A stretch of 13,263 nt of DNA from Rhodospirillales bacterium. Lineage in GTDB: Bacteria; Pseudomonadota; Alphaproteobacteria; Acetobacterales; Acetobacteraceae. Numbering within the stretch: the first letter of the stretch is position 1; the number at the start of each line of letters is the position of its first letter. The stretch spans positions 1 to 13,263 of the forward strand of contig JAGWIL010000027.1 of the NCBI GenBank assembly GCA_028866335.1, read 5' to 3'. Under the pieces are notes generated by a model. That model saw only the letters and a list, made by a program, of their open reading frames with translations, did not search any database and had not been told where the DNA came from. Shown one piece after another: positions 1 through 7,377 of this stretch. The translations under genes were made by a program, and so were the position numbers.

Positions 1-638
1 GAAATATTCGCCCGCAAGGCCTGAAGCGTATCGTTCAGGCGGTTCGGCGGGGCGGGGCGGATAAGCTTAAGCGGCGTGACCGCCGCTCCAACCGCGGCGA
101 TGTTGGAGAAGTAATAATCCCGCCCCTGGTCCCACCCGCTGGGATAGGCCGGGCGCTCCGGCGCGAATAGCAGGGCGTAGCATTTCACCAGCGCCCCGCT
201 ACGCGGCAGGGCGTCTCCTGGCTTCAGTTTAATCCGCACCTCGCGGCGCAGAGTTGGGCCGTAGGCAATGCGCGGGGCGCGTAACAACACCCTGGCACCG
301 CTGGGCAACGGCTCCACCCGTGCTACGAAACCGGAAAGGCTGGATACACCACCCGGCACGCTTACCAGCGGTGGCAATAAGGCCGTGCGCCATTCCGCCC
401 TGGCAAAGCCAAGCGACGCCGCCAAAAGCAGGAAGCCGAAAAACCGCCAATAAGGGTGGCGCCAGCCCGCTGCCAGCGCCACGCCGGAACTCGCGAGGGC
501 AAGCGTCCCGAGCCAGATAGGTGGCTCCATTGGCAGTGCAAAATAAATGAGAATCGCTGCCCCCATGGCGATGGGCAGAAGCAGGAAGAAGCGCCCTTGT
601 TCCGCCTCCATCCACCGCGCGAACCAGCTTGACCGCAA
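1..638 (-). CDS. comEC: ComEC/Rec2 DNA-uptake channel protein, N-terminal part (cut by window edge)
   Basis: About 212 codons of a reading frame open to the left edge. ComEC is the inner-membrane channel that carries single-stranded DNA into the cytoplasm in competence. The translation shows two or three hydrophobic segments near the N-terminus (starting RFFLLLPIAMG and FFGFLLLAAS), then a soluble stretch resembling the DUF4131 domain, with the family-typical run RPAYPSGWDQGRDYYF followed by NIAAVG. The competence and metallo-beta-lactamase-like domains would lie beyond the edge. Start: a TTG at 638-636 sits 5 nt after GGAGG (648-644); the first ATG in frame is at 611-609 and would leave out residues (SSWFARW) that look like the family's usual N-terminus. 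A stop (TAA, 656-654) lies just upstream, so the start must be in this stretch. It is divergent from gltX. Identity rests on pattern recognition of the N-terminal domain only. Confidence 0.82.
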   Translation of the reverse strand, partial: MRSSWFARWMEAEQGRFFLLLPIAMGAAILIYFALPMEPPIWLGTLALASSGVALAAGWRHPYWRFFGFLLLAASLGFARAEWRTALLPPLVSVPGGVSSLSGFVARVEPLPSGARVLLRAPRIAYGPTLRREVRIKLKPGDALPRSGALVKCYALLFAPERPAYPSGWDQGRDYYFSNIAAVGAAVTPLKLIRPAPPNRLNDTLQALRANI

Positions 639-717
639 CACCACCTCCGGTTGTTACCGGACGTTAACCTTGTTCGCCCGCTGGCACAATTCGGCGCAAA
701 AGAGTAACAGGCGAGCC
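639..717. promoter_or_regulatory. Divergent comEC/gltX intergenic region
   Basis: Only 79 bp separate the two divergent start codons, so both promoters must lie here or overlap the genes. On the minus strand TTGTGC (694-689) is followed after 16 nt by TTAACG, a weak -35/-10 pair for comEC. I could not find a convincing pair for gltX. The comEC ribosome site GGAGG is at 648-644; gltX has only a weak AGGCGAG-type site just before its ATG. Confidence 0.3.
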
Positions 718-2112
718 ATGAAAGTCCGTACCCGCTTTGCCCCCTCCCCCACAGGCTTGCTGCATATTGGCGGCGCCCGCACGGCACTCTTCAACTACCT
801 CTTCGCCCGGCACCATGGCGGGGAATTTTTGATCCGCATCGAGGATACGGACAAGGCACGCTCCACACAGGAAGCCGTGCAAGTGATTCTGGATGGGCTG
901 GAATGGCTGGACTTAAGGGCCGATGAAACACCCGTTTTCCAGACCAAGAACGAACCGCGCCATGTGGAAGTGGCGATGCAACTTCTGGCCGAAGGCAAGG
1001 CGTATAAATGCTATTGCACGCCCGAGGAGCTGACGCAGATGCGCGAGACCGCGATGGCGGAAAAACGCGCTCCCCGTTACGACGGACGCTGGCGCGACCG
1101 CGACCCTTCCGAAGCGCCGGAAGGTGTTAAGCCCGCCATTCGCCTGCGCGCGCCGCGCGAGGGCGAGGTGGTTTTGAAGGATCTGGTGCAAGGTGAAGTG
1201 CGGGTGAAGAACGCCGAGATGGATGACATGATCATCCTTCGCTCAGACGGCACGCCGACATATCTGCATGCGGTGGTCTGCGATGATCATGACATGGATA
1301 TCACCCATGTGATTCGTGGCGACGACCATCTCACCAATACGTTCCGGCAGATTCAGATTTACGATGCCATGGGCTGGGAAAAACCAAAATTCGCGCATAT
1401 TCCGTTAATTCATGGCGCGGACGGGGCGAAGCTTTCCAAACGCCATGGCGCTGTGAGTATTCTGGAATTCCGTGAACAGGGCTTTTTGCCGGAGGCGTTG
1501 TGTAATTATCTGCTGCGCCTGGGCTGGGGCCATGGCGATGCAGAATTCCTAAGCCGGGATGAGCAGATTAAACTTTTCACGCTGGAAGGCGTGGGCCGCG
1601 CGGCCAGCCGTATGGATTATGCCAAGCTGACGCACATGAACGGCATGTGGCTGCGCCTGGCTAATGATGCCCGTTTGCGCGACGATGTGGTGGAGCGCCT
1701 GGCGAAAGCGGATCTTACGGTAAGCACGGCGGCGATGCAGCGTATTCTGCATCTGATGCCGGGGCTGAAGGAGCGTGCGAAAACGCTTGAGGAATTAACT
1801 GCATCATCTGCGTTTCTGGCGCGCGAGGTGCCCCTGCCCTTCGAGCCAAAGGCAGAGGCGCTGCTGACACTTGAAAACAAGGAGATGCTGGCGCGGCTGT
1901 TGGGCGTTATGGAAAATACGTCCTTCGAGGCTGAGGCGATTGACGCCGCGTTGCGCAGTTTCGCCGAAACGGAAGGGCGAAAATTGGGACAGGTGGCGCA
2001 GCCGTTGCGCGCCGCCCTTACTGGCAGCACGACCAGCCCTGGCATTGATGCAACGCTTATCGCGCTGGGCAAAGATGAGGCGCTCCAGCGTATCCGCGCG
2101 GCCTCCTCGTAA
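718..2112 (+). CDS. gltX: Glutamyl-tRNA synthetase
   Basis: 464 aa, class I aminoacyl-tRNA synthetase that charges tRNA-Glu with glutamate; in organisms lacking GlnRS it may also misacylate tRNA-Gln for GatCAB. The N-terminus FAPSPTGLLHIGGARTALFN carries the HIGH-type motif (HIGG, residues 16-19). The KMSKS-type motif is KLSKR at 238-242, inside GADGAKLSKRHG. The Rossmann core and the anticodon-binding helical domain (about 320-464) give the usual length. Cys98 and Cys100 are present, but the second cysteine pair of the E. coli-type zinc site is absent (the loop reads YDGRWRD), so zinc binding is unlikely. The frame is open upstream to 547, but the ATG at 718 is chosen because it begins directly before the conserved VRTRFAPSPTG. 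Many alphaproteobacteria have two gltX paralogues; I cannot tell which one this is. Confidence 0.96.
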   Translation: MKVRTRFAPSPTGLLHIGGARTALFNYLFARHHGGEFLIRIEDTDKARSTQEAVQVILDGLEWLDLRADETPVFQTKNEPRHVEVAMQLLAEGKAYKCYCTPEELTQMRETAMAEKRAPRYDGRWRDRDPSEAPEGVKPAIRLRAPREGEVVLKDLVQGEVRVKNAEMDDMIILRSDGTPTYLHAVVCDDHDMDITHVIRGDDHLTNTFRQIQIYDAMGWEKPKFAHIPLIHGADGAKLSKRHGAVSILEFREQGFLPEALCNYLLRLGWGHGDAEFLSRDEQIKLFTLEGVGRAASRMDYAKLTHMNGMWLRLANDARLRDDVVERLAKADLTVSTAAMQRILHLMPGLKERAKTLEELTASSAFLAREVPLPFEPKAEALLTLENKEMLARLLGVMENTSFEAEAIDAALRSFAETEGRKLGQVAQPLRAALTGSTTSPGIDATLIALGKDEALQRIRAASS

Positions 2113-2115
2113 TTT

Positions 2116-2145
2116 AATGAACGGGCATAATTTGCCCGTCTCATT
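2116..2145 (+). terminator. Stem-loop after gltX, possible weak terminator
   Basis: ACGGGCA (2121-2127) pairs perfectly with TGCCCGT (2133-2139) around a 5-nt loop, and AATGA (2116-2120) can pair with TCATT (2141-2145) after a one-base bulge. It starts 3 nt after the gltX stop. There is no T-run after it, so it is at best a weak terminator or an mRNA 3'-end stabiliser. Confidence 0.4.
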
Positions 2146-2164
2146 GTTCAGCTTCTCGTCATGC

Positions 2165-2189
2165 AACATGGGGGCAGCCGCCCCATGTT
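2165..2189 (+). other. Second stem-loop in the gltX to small-protein gap
   Basis: AACATGGGG (2165-2173) and CCCCATGTT (2181-2189) form a perfect 9-bp stem with a 7-nt loop. No T-run follows. A smaller imperfect GCCGG/CCGGT stem lies at about 2196-2212. The structures could form part of the 5' leader of the next gene or slow readthrough from gltX. Confidence 0.4.
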
Positions 2190-2236
2190 CCTGTAAGCCG
2201 GTGACGCCGGTTATCCAGAATAATGGAGATTACAGG

Positions 2237-2611
2237 ATGAAACGCATTTTAACGGCCACTGCTTGCATTGTAGCACTTGGCGCATATGCACCGGCTTTCG
2301 CGCAATCCGCTTCCGGTGGTGCGTCCGGCACAGGTACTGCGTCTGGTACAAGTACAATGAGTGGTACTGCCAATGGCGGCATGAATGGTACGAATTCGAT
2401 GGGTTCAGCTAGCACCGGCACAAATGGCGCAGGTATACCTGGCTCAACTGTAATAACGTCGGGTTCAAGCAGCACGGGCAACGGCGCCATGGGTTCAGGT
2501 GGTTCGGGTATGGGCACCACAGGCGGAATGAACGGCACCAGCAGCACGCCTAGCAATCATACACCCAGCACTTCAACCAGCCCTGGCTCTCCCACCGGGG
2601 GCGGCAGCTAA
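2237..2611 (+). CDS. Secreted Ser/Gly/Thr/Asn-rich low-complexity protein
   Basis: 124 aa. Start ATG at 2237 is supported by GGAGA (2225-2229) 7 nt upstream. Residues 1-22 are a Sec signal peptide: MKR, a hydrophobic core (ILTATACIVALGAYAP), and an AFA|Q cleavage site, so it should be exported. The mature part of about 102 residues is almost entirely Ser, Gly, Thr, Asn, Ala, Met and Pro, with irregular repeats of GxGT, MNGT, SGTS and MGSG type. I see no Lys, Arg, Asp, Glu or aromatic residue in it and only one His. No known domain is recognisable. Such composition suggests a disordered surface or periplasmic protein, but the function is unknown. It is followed at once by a strong terminator, which together with the signal peptide and ribosome site argues that this is a real gene rather than a chance reading frame. 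It probably forms a single-gene unit, or is read through from gltX. Confidence 0.78.
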   Translation: MKRILTATACIVALGAYAPAFAQSASGGASGTGTASGTSTMSGTANGGMNGTNSMGSASTGTNGAGIPGSTVITSGSSSTGNGAMGSGGSGMGTTGGMNGTSSTPSNHTPSTSTSPGSPTGGGS

Positions 2612-2617
2612 AGCAAG

Positions 2618-2656
2618 TTTGGGCTCCGTTATTGTTGGCGGAGCCCAAAGTTTTTT
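2618..2656 (+). terminator. Intrinsic terminator of the low-complexity secreted protein gene
   Basis: A perfect 11-bp stem, TTTGGGCTCCG (2618-2628) with CGGAGCCCAAA (2639-2649), 10-nt loop, followed by GTTTTTT. It lies 6 nt after the plus-strand stop. Its T-run overlaps the stop codon of the converging tadD gene (TAA, 2657-2655), so it may also end the Tad operon, although the run on that strand (ACTTGCTTT) is poorer. Confidence 0.9.
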
Positions 2657-4022
2657 AAAAATTTGCGACCGTGCAGGCATAGCCCGCGGCAGAAACTTCT
2701 CCACAGAACCGCGCGGCGTCTACATCTGATGAGAAGCCGTTCACCCGCAGGCGGTAATATGTCTGCCCCTTAACTTCAGCCTCACGAATGTCCGGGGATT
2801 TGCCCTGGAACAGGGTTGGTGCCGTGGCGGACATCTTGCCCCATTGGTCTTTTGCTGCGTCTGAAGTGTTTAAGGCTCCTAACTGAACAGCAAACTGACC
2901 CGATGCGCTTGAAGCCACCAGCACTGGCGTTGCAATAGCGGCAGTTGGCGATGGGGCAGGCACGGGCGTTACGGGCGGCGCAGCAATGGGCCCAGGCGTG
3001 GAGGATGATACCGCGCCGGGAATAGGAGATGGGCCGGTATAGGCAGCATTAGGATCACCGCTAACCGGAGGCGGCGTGGGAGCTGGTGCCGGAACCTGTG
3101 CTGGCGCGACCGCTGGGGGCGACACCAAAGGTGCTGGTGCGTTTGTGGCGAGCGGCGTTGGCATCGTACTCACTTGCGGCGTGACGATGACGGGCTGCGT
3201 GGGGGCGGACGGCGGCGGCGGCGCAGGGTTAGAGATAGAATTCGCGATCAACGCCGAGAAACCATCCATAGCCTGTTGCACCTGGTCGGGCGGCAAATCA
3301 ACCGACAGAATCGCTCTTGCTTGATCGTCATTGCCAGCCGCGATGAGTGCGGCTGCGTAATCCTCGCGGATTTTTGGCGTCGCATTTTGGCCCGTGGCGA
3401 GCGGGCCAAGATATTGCAGCGCCTCAGCACCATGGCCAGAAAGCGCCAGTGACAAACCAAGGTTTACAACAGTCGCCACACTGCCCGGGTTGATGAGGAT
3501 GGATTGCTGGTACGGTTGCACAGCACCCTGGAAATTGCCCTGCAAATCGCGCGCGACGCCTATATCGCTCCAGGCGGCACCATTGCCTGGGTCTGCCGCC
3601 ACCGCCGCCATAAATGCCTTTTCGGCATCGGCGGGGTCTGATTTCAACAGGCACCGTCCAAGGCCAGTTTCAGCGGGGCTGGATTTTGCGTTGTATTGCA
3701 AAGCAGTTTGGTAAGCAGCCTGCGCTGGCAGGCAACGATCTAGCGCATAATAAGCATCACCCTCGTGCACCAGAGCGTCAACATTGTCGGGATCTTCTTT
3801 GAGTACTGACTGGGAGATGGAAAGGGCCATGTTTGGATCCCCACCAGATATCGCTGCGTCAGCCACGTTTAGCGTGCTTGGACCAACACTTCCTGTTGAA
3901 GCATTATCCGCCGCATTTGGTTGCGTGCAAGCCGCAAGCGCAAGTACCAAGATGGCAGGCGCAGCCTGCCAAAAAGCTTTGTGGCGGAGATATCCTGAAC
4001 TTGCAAAAACTGAAGGGTTCAT
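2655..4022 (-). CDS. tadD: TadD-like TPR lipoprotein with C-terminal SPOR domain
   Basis: 455 aa. Start at 4022: upstream is a purine-rich AGAAGAAG, and it follows the tadC stop by 26 nt; a longer frame to 4112 would overlap tadC and was rejected. The N-terminus has a long basic stretch, a hydrophobic core (AILVLALAAC) and a lipobox LAAC with acylated Cys32, so it is a lipoprotein. Residues about 50-240 hold TPR-type helical repeats (NMALSISQSVLKEDPDNVDA; AEKAFMAAVAADPGNGAAW; AVQPYQQSILINPGSVATVV) ending in a TadD-like ARAILSVDLPPDQV. Residues about 265-370 are a Pro/Ala-rich linker. Residues about 374-455 form a SPOR domain (QFAVQLGAL at its start, YYRLRVNGF in the middle, paired cysteines in FCGEVSAAGYAC), a fold known to bind peptidoglycan glycan strands lacking stem peptides. 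It is last in the Tad operon. TadD is a pilotin or assembly lipoprotein in characterised Tad systems; anchoring to the wall is inferred from the SPOR domain. Confidence 0.88.
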   Translation of the reverse strand: MNPSVFASSGYLRHKAFWQAAPAILVLALAACTQPNAADNASTGSVGPSTLNVADAAISGGDPNMALSISQSVLKEDPDNVDALVHEGDAYYALDRCLPAQAAYQTALQYNAKSSPAETGLGRCLLKSDPADAEKAFMAAVAADPGNGAAWSDIGVARDLQGNFQGAVQPYQQSILINPGSVATVVNLGLSLALSGHGAEALQYLGPLATGQNATPKIREDYAAALIAAGNDDQARAILSVDLPPDQVQQAMDGFSALIANSISNPAPPPPSAPTQPVIVTPQVSTMPTPLATNAPAPLVSPPAVAPAQVPAPAPTPPPVSGDPNAAYTGPSPIPGAVSSSTPGPIAAPPVTPVPAPSPTAAIATPVLVASSASGQFAVQLGALNTSDAAKDQWGKMSATAPTLFQGKSPDIREAEVKGQTYYRLRVNGFSSDVDAARFCGEVSAAGYACTVANF

Positions 4023-4048
4023 AAGTTCTTCTTCTATTGATTTGTTAT

Positions 4049-5002
4049 TCAACGGTGCAGAGTGGCCATAACATTGAGGATGGCGGGACCACCAACAATA
4101 AGAAACACGCAAGGAAGGATAAAGATAATCATTGGCAGGGTCATCAATGTCGGCAGTTTTCCCGCCCTGTCTTCAAACTTGACAAGAGCCTCTGCGCGCA
4201 GTTCCGCCGAGAGAGAGCGCAAAGCCTGTGTTAAGGGTGTGCCGAATTGTAGCGACTGGGCCAATGTTGTCGCCAATCGCTTCAGCACTTCCAGGCCCGT
4301 GCGCTGCCCCAGCCCGGTCATCACACTGCGCATATCTGCGCCAATCTGCAATTCGCGGGATGTCTGCATCAATTCCTGGGCGAGATCAGGGTTCAACATC
4401 TGAATTTCCTGCGCAACGCGGGCAATTCCCGCCTCTAATGCCAATCCGGCATCCGCGCAAATCACCATCATGTCCAAAGCGTCAGGAACACCACGTTCGA
4501 CATTATCCAGATGCCGTTTACGAATATTCGTCGCGATCATTTCCGGCAACAACATTCCACCAACCGCGCCACCGCCTATCTTCAGGCATAAACCCAGCAT
4601 TCCCGGCATAAAATTTTTAAGCAAAAAATACAAAATAGTGGGCATAAGAAAAAAGAGCACGATTTTGGCGCCGATAAACAGGCCAAGCCCTTTGCCGCCG
4701 CGAAATCCTGCCCCTTCCAGCGTTGCTCTCATTTCTTGCAAAGTTTTGCGGGAAAGCAAGCCGGAGCGAGCGATAAACAACCCAAATGAAGACACCACAC
4801 GCAGCAAAAGTGAGCCTTCGGGTTTAATTTCCTCAACCACAGCCTGGGTGCGGCCATGAATGGCCATATCTAGGCGTCTGTTCAGTTTTTGTGAACGCGC
4901 TACCTCCCTTGCCAAGGCAGCGCCCGCCACCGCGAGAAGCACCATGCATCCAACCAATGCAAGCAAAACATAGATTATCTGTGTTTGATTACTTAAGAAC
5001 AT
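4049..5002 (-). CDS. tadC: Tad pilus inner-membrane platform protein TadC
   Basis: 317 aa. One of the two paralogous platform proteins (type II secretion F family) that transmit ATPase motion to the growing Flp fibre. Hydrophobic segments lie at about 8-31, 107-128, 135-155 and 288-310. The F domain lies at about 170-300, beginning VPDALDMMVICADAGLALE, the usual TadC signature, with a conserved Leu/Gln-rich helix (ATTLAQSLQFGTPLTQAL). Its start overlaps the 3' end of tadB by 14 bp, so the two are translationally coupled. The length is typical for the family. Confidence 0.95.
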   Translation of the reverse strand: MFLSNQTQIIYVLLALVGCMVLLAVAGAALAREVARSQKLNRRLDMAIHGRTQAVVEEIKPEGSLLLRVVSSFGLFIARSGLLSRKTLQEMRATLEGAGFRGGKGLGLFIGAKIVLFFLMPTILYFLLKNFMPGMLGLCLKIGGGAVGGMLLPEMIATNIRKRHLDNVERGVPDALDMMVICADAGLALEAGIARVAQEIQMLNPDLAQELMQTSRELQIGADMRSVMTGLGQRTGLEVLKRLATTLAQSLQFGTPLTQALRSLSAELRAEALVKFEDRAGKLPTLMTLPMIIFILPCVFLIVGGPAILNVMATLHR

Positions 5003-5981
5003 TGCTGATCATAAACTGAATGACACCCATACCTGCGCCCATGAGCAAAGCCGCGGCACCAAGCACCGCCTCTCCGCCGGAGGTTGTGAACAAAACTTTG
5101 ATGTATGAGGGTTGAAGCCAGAACAACACGCCGCCTGCGAAAAATGGCAGCACAGTGAGCACCATGGAACCCATTCGCGCCTCAGCGGTGAGCGCATAGC
5201 CACGGGCCTTCAGGGCTACCCGCTTGCGAATAACATCCGCCAGCGTTTCCAGTGTCTGAGTAATGCCACCGCCCGAACGTGATTGCAGGGTGATGGCCGT
5301 GGCAAAAAACTGATATTCGGTTAGCTTTATCCGCTCCGCCAGTTCACGTAGTGCGATATCAAGCGGGATGCCGATGCTTACCTTGTCGGCCAGAATGGTA
5401 AACTCCCGCTTCGTTGGCTCCTGCGCATCGCCCCCCACAGTACGCAGTGCCTCGCCCATGGGTATGCCAACGCGCACGCAACGAACAATCGTATTCAGCG
5501 CATCAGGAAATTGTTCTATCAGCTTTGAGTTACGGCGGTTCTTGAACCAGTTAAAAACAAAACGATCCAACATATACCAAAGCAATGGCGAACCAAAAAA
5601 TTTAACAATCAACCATATCTTCTGGTGATGCCCCAGCGGGTGAGAAGCCAACCACATGATTGCTGCCGTTGCCAGCAAAGCCAGAGGTGGCACCAGCCAC
5701 CATTTTATCGGGTAAGTTTCGGCCTGTTGTAAGTCCACGCCAATCCATGCGGCGGCGCGCTCTTTTATCTGTTCCGTCCGCGATGTTGTGCGAACCAGGC
5801 TAAGCTCTTCGTCAACCGTGGAAATCGGCTGCGCTTCAGACACTGTCGCATTTTTAATTCTGCGGTTGAGCCGCGTCTCACGGTCATGCCCGGTGACGAC
5901 CCAAATTGTCACGACTACCGCGGCCGTGGCAAGCAGCACAACCAGGACAAGCAAAACGATTAGCTGGTGAAGCTGAATCAT
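4989..5981 (-). CDS. tadB: Tad pilus inner-membrane platform protein TadB
   Basis: 330 aa. The start at 5981 is fixed by an ATGA overlap with the cpaF stop and by GGAGG 4 nt upstream; an in-frame ATG at 6005 lies inside cpaF and lacks this. Membrane segments: about 7-29 (LIVLLVLVVLLATAAVVV), 96-113, 121-140, 273-290 and 303-325. The type II secretion F domain spans about 155-285, with the usual EQFPDALNTIVRCVRVGIPM, GIPLDIALRELAERI and SGGGITQTLETLADVIRKR. TadB pairs with TadC to form the platform on which the CpaF ATPase acts. Gene order cpaF-tadB-tadC is the canonical one. Confidence 0.96.
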   Translation of the reverse strand: MIQLHQLIVLLVLVVLLATAAVVVTIWVVTGHDRETRLNRRIKNATVSEAQPISTVDEELSLVRTTSRTEQIKERAAAWIGVDLQQAETYPIKWWLVPPLALLATAAIMWLASHPLGHHQKIWLIVKFFGSPLLWYMLDRFVFNWFKNRRNSKLIEQFPDALNTIVRCVRVGIPMGEALRTVGGDAQEPTKREFTILADKVSIGIPLDIALRELAERIKLTEYQFFATAITLQSRSGGGITQTLETLADVIRKRVALKARGYALTAEARMGSMVLTVLPFFAGGVLFWLQPSYIKVLFTTSGGEAVLGAAALLMGAGMGVIQFMISNVLK

Positions 5982-7372
5982 ACGTCCTCCAGCGCCGCCA
6001 TCCAAGCACGATCCAGCCCATAATATTGCAGCCGTTCGGTAAAGGATGACCGGATACGGCTCACCTCGTAATGGCCAATCAGGCGCCCATTCGGGGTCTC
6101 GCCGGTAATTTCCAGCTTGAAGATATCGTTTAAAAGCTGTGTCTCGCCTTCTATCCCGGCAATTTCAGTTACCTGAATAACGCGGCGGCCACCGTCTCGT
6201 TGTCGCTCAACCTGGATAATAATGTTAACGGCGGCACATATCTGCTGCCTAATAGCGCGTGGCGTAAGGCCCATTGAGGACATCTGCACCATGTTCTCAA
6301 TACGAGAGAGTGCGTCACGGGTGTTGTTGGCGTGGATGGTGGACATGGAGCCGTCATGGCCTGTGTTCATGGCTTGCAACATATCGAAAGCTTCGCCGCC
6401 ACGGGTTTCGCCGATGATGATGCGGTCTGGGCGCATACGCAAAGCATTTCTAACAAGGTCTCGGGCCGTAACCTCGCCCTTGCCTTCCAGGCTCTGTGGC
6501 CTGGTTTCCAGCCGCACCACATGTGGCTGCTGTAATTGCAGTTCGGCGGCATCTTCAACCGTCACAATACGTTCAGTGGAATCGATAAATCGCGAAAGCG
6601 CGTTCATCATCGTCGTTTTGCCTGAGCCAGTGCCGCCGGAAACGATGATGTTGAGGCGGCAGCGCGCGGCGATTTCCAACACGCGGGCAATTGGCGGCGT
6701 CATGGCGCCAAATTCAATGAGTTTTTTAAAGTCGATCGGCTTTTTGGAAAATTTACGTATAGAGATGGATGGCCCGTCAATCGCCAAAGGCGGCAGCACA
6801 ATGTTAACGCGAGAGCCATCTTTAAGGCGCGCGTCGCACATCGGGCTGGCTTCATCCACACGACGCCCGACGGAAGCGGCAATACGCTGGCAGATGTTTG
6901 TGAGGTGCGTCCAGTCTCTGAAGCGAACGGGAACCTGAAAAAGCTTACCAGAACGTTCGATAAAAACGTGGTCCGGCCCGTTCACCATAATGTCGTTGAT
7001 CGATTCATCAAGCAGCAGCGGCTCAAGCGGCCCCAGCCCCAGCATGTCGTCAACCAATTCCGTCGCCAAAGCGCGTTGCTCGCGGCCGTTAAGTTGTACG
7101 CGCTTGTCTGTCGCGAGGTCTGAGATTAGCCGTTCTACTTCGATCAGCAATCGCTCAGGAGCAAGTGCCGCCACGGCGGTCGCATCCATCCTGGTTAAGC
7201 AGAGGTTTCGCAGATCTGCGATTTCGGCACGCACGGAAGCACCCGTGTCGAGCGGAATGCGCACGACTTCATTTTGCTGCGGCGAGGCCGCTGACGCGGC
7301 AACGGCAGGCGAAGGATCTGGCGCAATTTCCTCTCGCTGCCGCCGCCCAAAGACCGGAACGCTCTCCGTCAT
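5978..7372 (-). CDS. cpaF: Tad pilus assembly ATPase CpaF/TadA
   Basis: 464 aa, hexameric secretion ATPase of the type II/IV secretion (VirB11-like) superfamily that powers Flp pilus polymerisation. All signature motifs are intact: Walker A GGTGSGKTT (residues 246-254), Asp box TVEDAAEL (271-278), Walker B DRIIIGETRGGEA (316-328) and His box HDGSMSTIHANN (339-350). The conserved LGPLEPLLxDESINDIMVNG lies near 113-132. The first 45 residues are a low-complexity Ala/Pro-rich tail typical of alphaproteobacterial CpaF. The start lies 5 nt after the cpaE stop, with AAGGGG overlapping the end of cpaE; the stop overlaps the tadB start by 4 bp. Confidence 0.98.
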   Translation of the reverse strand: MTESVPVFGRRQREEIAPDPSPAVAASAASPQQNEVVRIPLDTGASVRAEIADLRNLCLTRMDATAVAALAPERLLIEVERLISDLATDKRVQLNGREQRALATELVDDMLGLGPLEPLLLDESINDIMVNGPDHVFIERSGKLFQVPVRFRDWTHLTNICQRIAASVGRRVDEASPMCDARLKDGSRVNIVLPPLAIDGPSISIRKFSKKPIDFKKLIEFGAMTPPIARVLEIAARCRLNIIVSGGTGSGKTTMMNALSRFIDSTERIVTVEDAAELQLQQPHVVRLETRPQSLEGKGEVTARDLVRNALRMRPDRIIIGETRGGEAFDMLQAMNTGHDGSMSTIHANNTRDALSRIENMVQMSSMGLTPRAIRQQICAAVNIIIQVERQRDGGRRVIQVTEIAGIEGETQLLNDIFKLEITGETPNGRLIGHYEVSRIRSSFTERLQYYGLDRAWMAALEDV

Positions 7373-7377
7373 CGCAG

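Noticed and set aside
547..717. N-terminal extension of gltX to an ATG at 547
   Set aside because: It would overlap comEC and add 57 residues before the conserved VRTRFAPSPTG start of the enzyme.
229..787. Two overlapping minus-strand frames opposite and beside comEC (229-615 and 362-787)
   Set aside because: Neither shows family features; a third frame in the same stretch gives a clear ComEC N-terminus open to the window edge.
1617..2144. A 175-codon minus-strand frame opposite the 3' half of gltX
   Set aside because: Antisense shadow with no recognisable domain and no ribosome site context.
2230..2556. A 108-codon minus-strand frame rich in Pro and Val opposite the secreted protein gene
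   Set aside because: It is the mirror of the low-complexity repeats; the plus-strand frame has the signal peptide, ribosome site and terminator.
6222..6938. A 238-codon plus-strand frame opposite cpaF
   Set aside because: Ser/Arg-rich shadow of a strongly conserved ATPase gene on the other strand.
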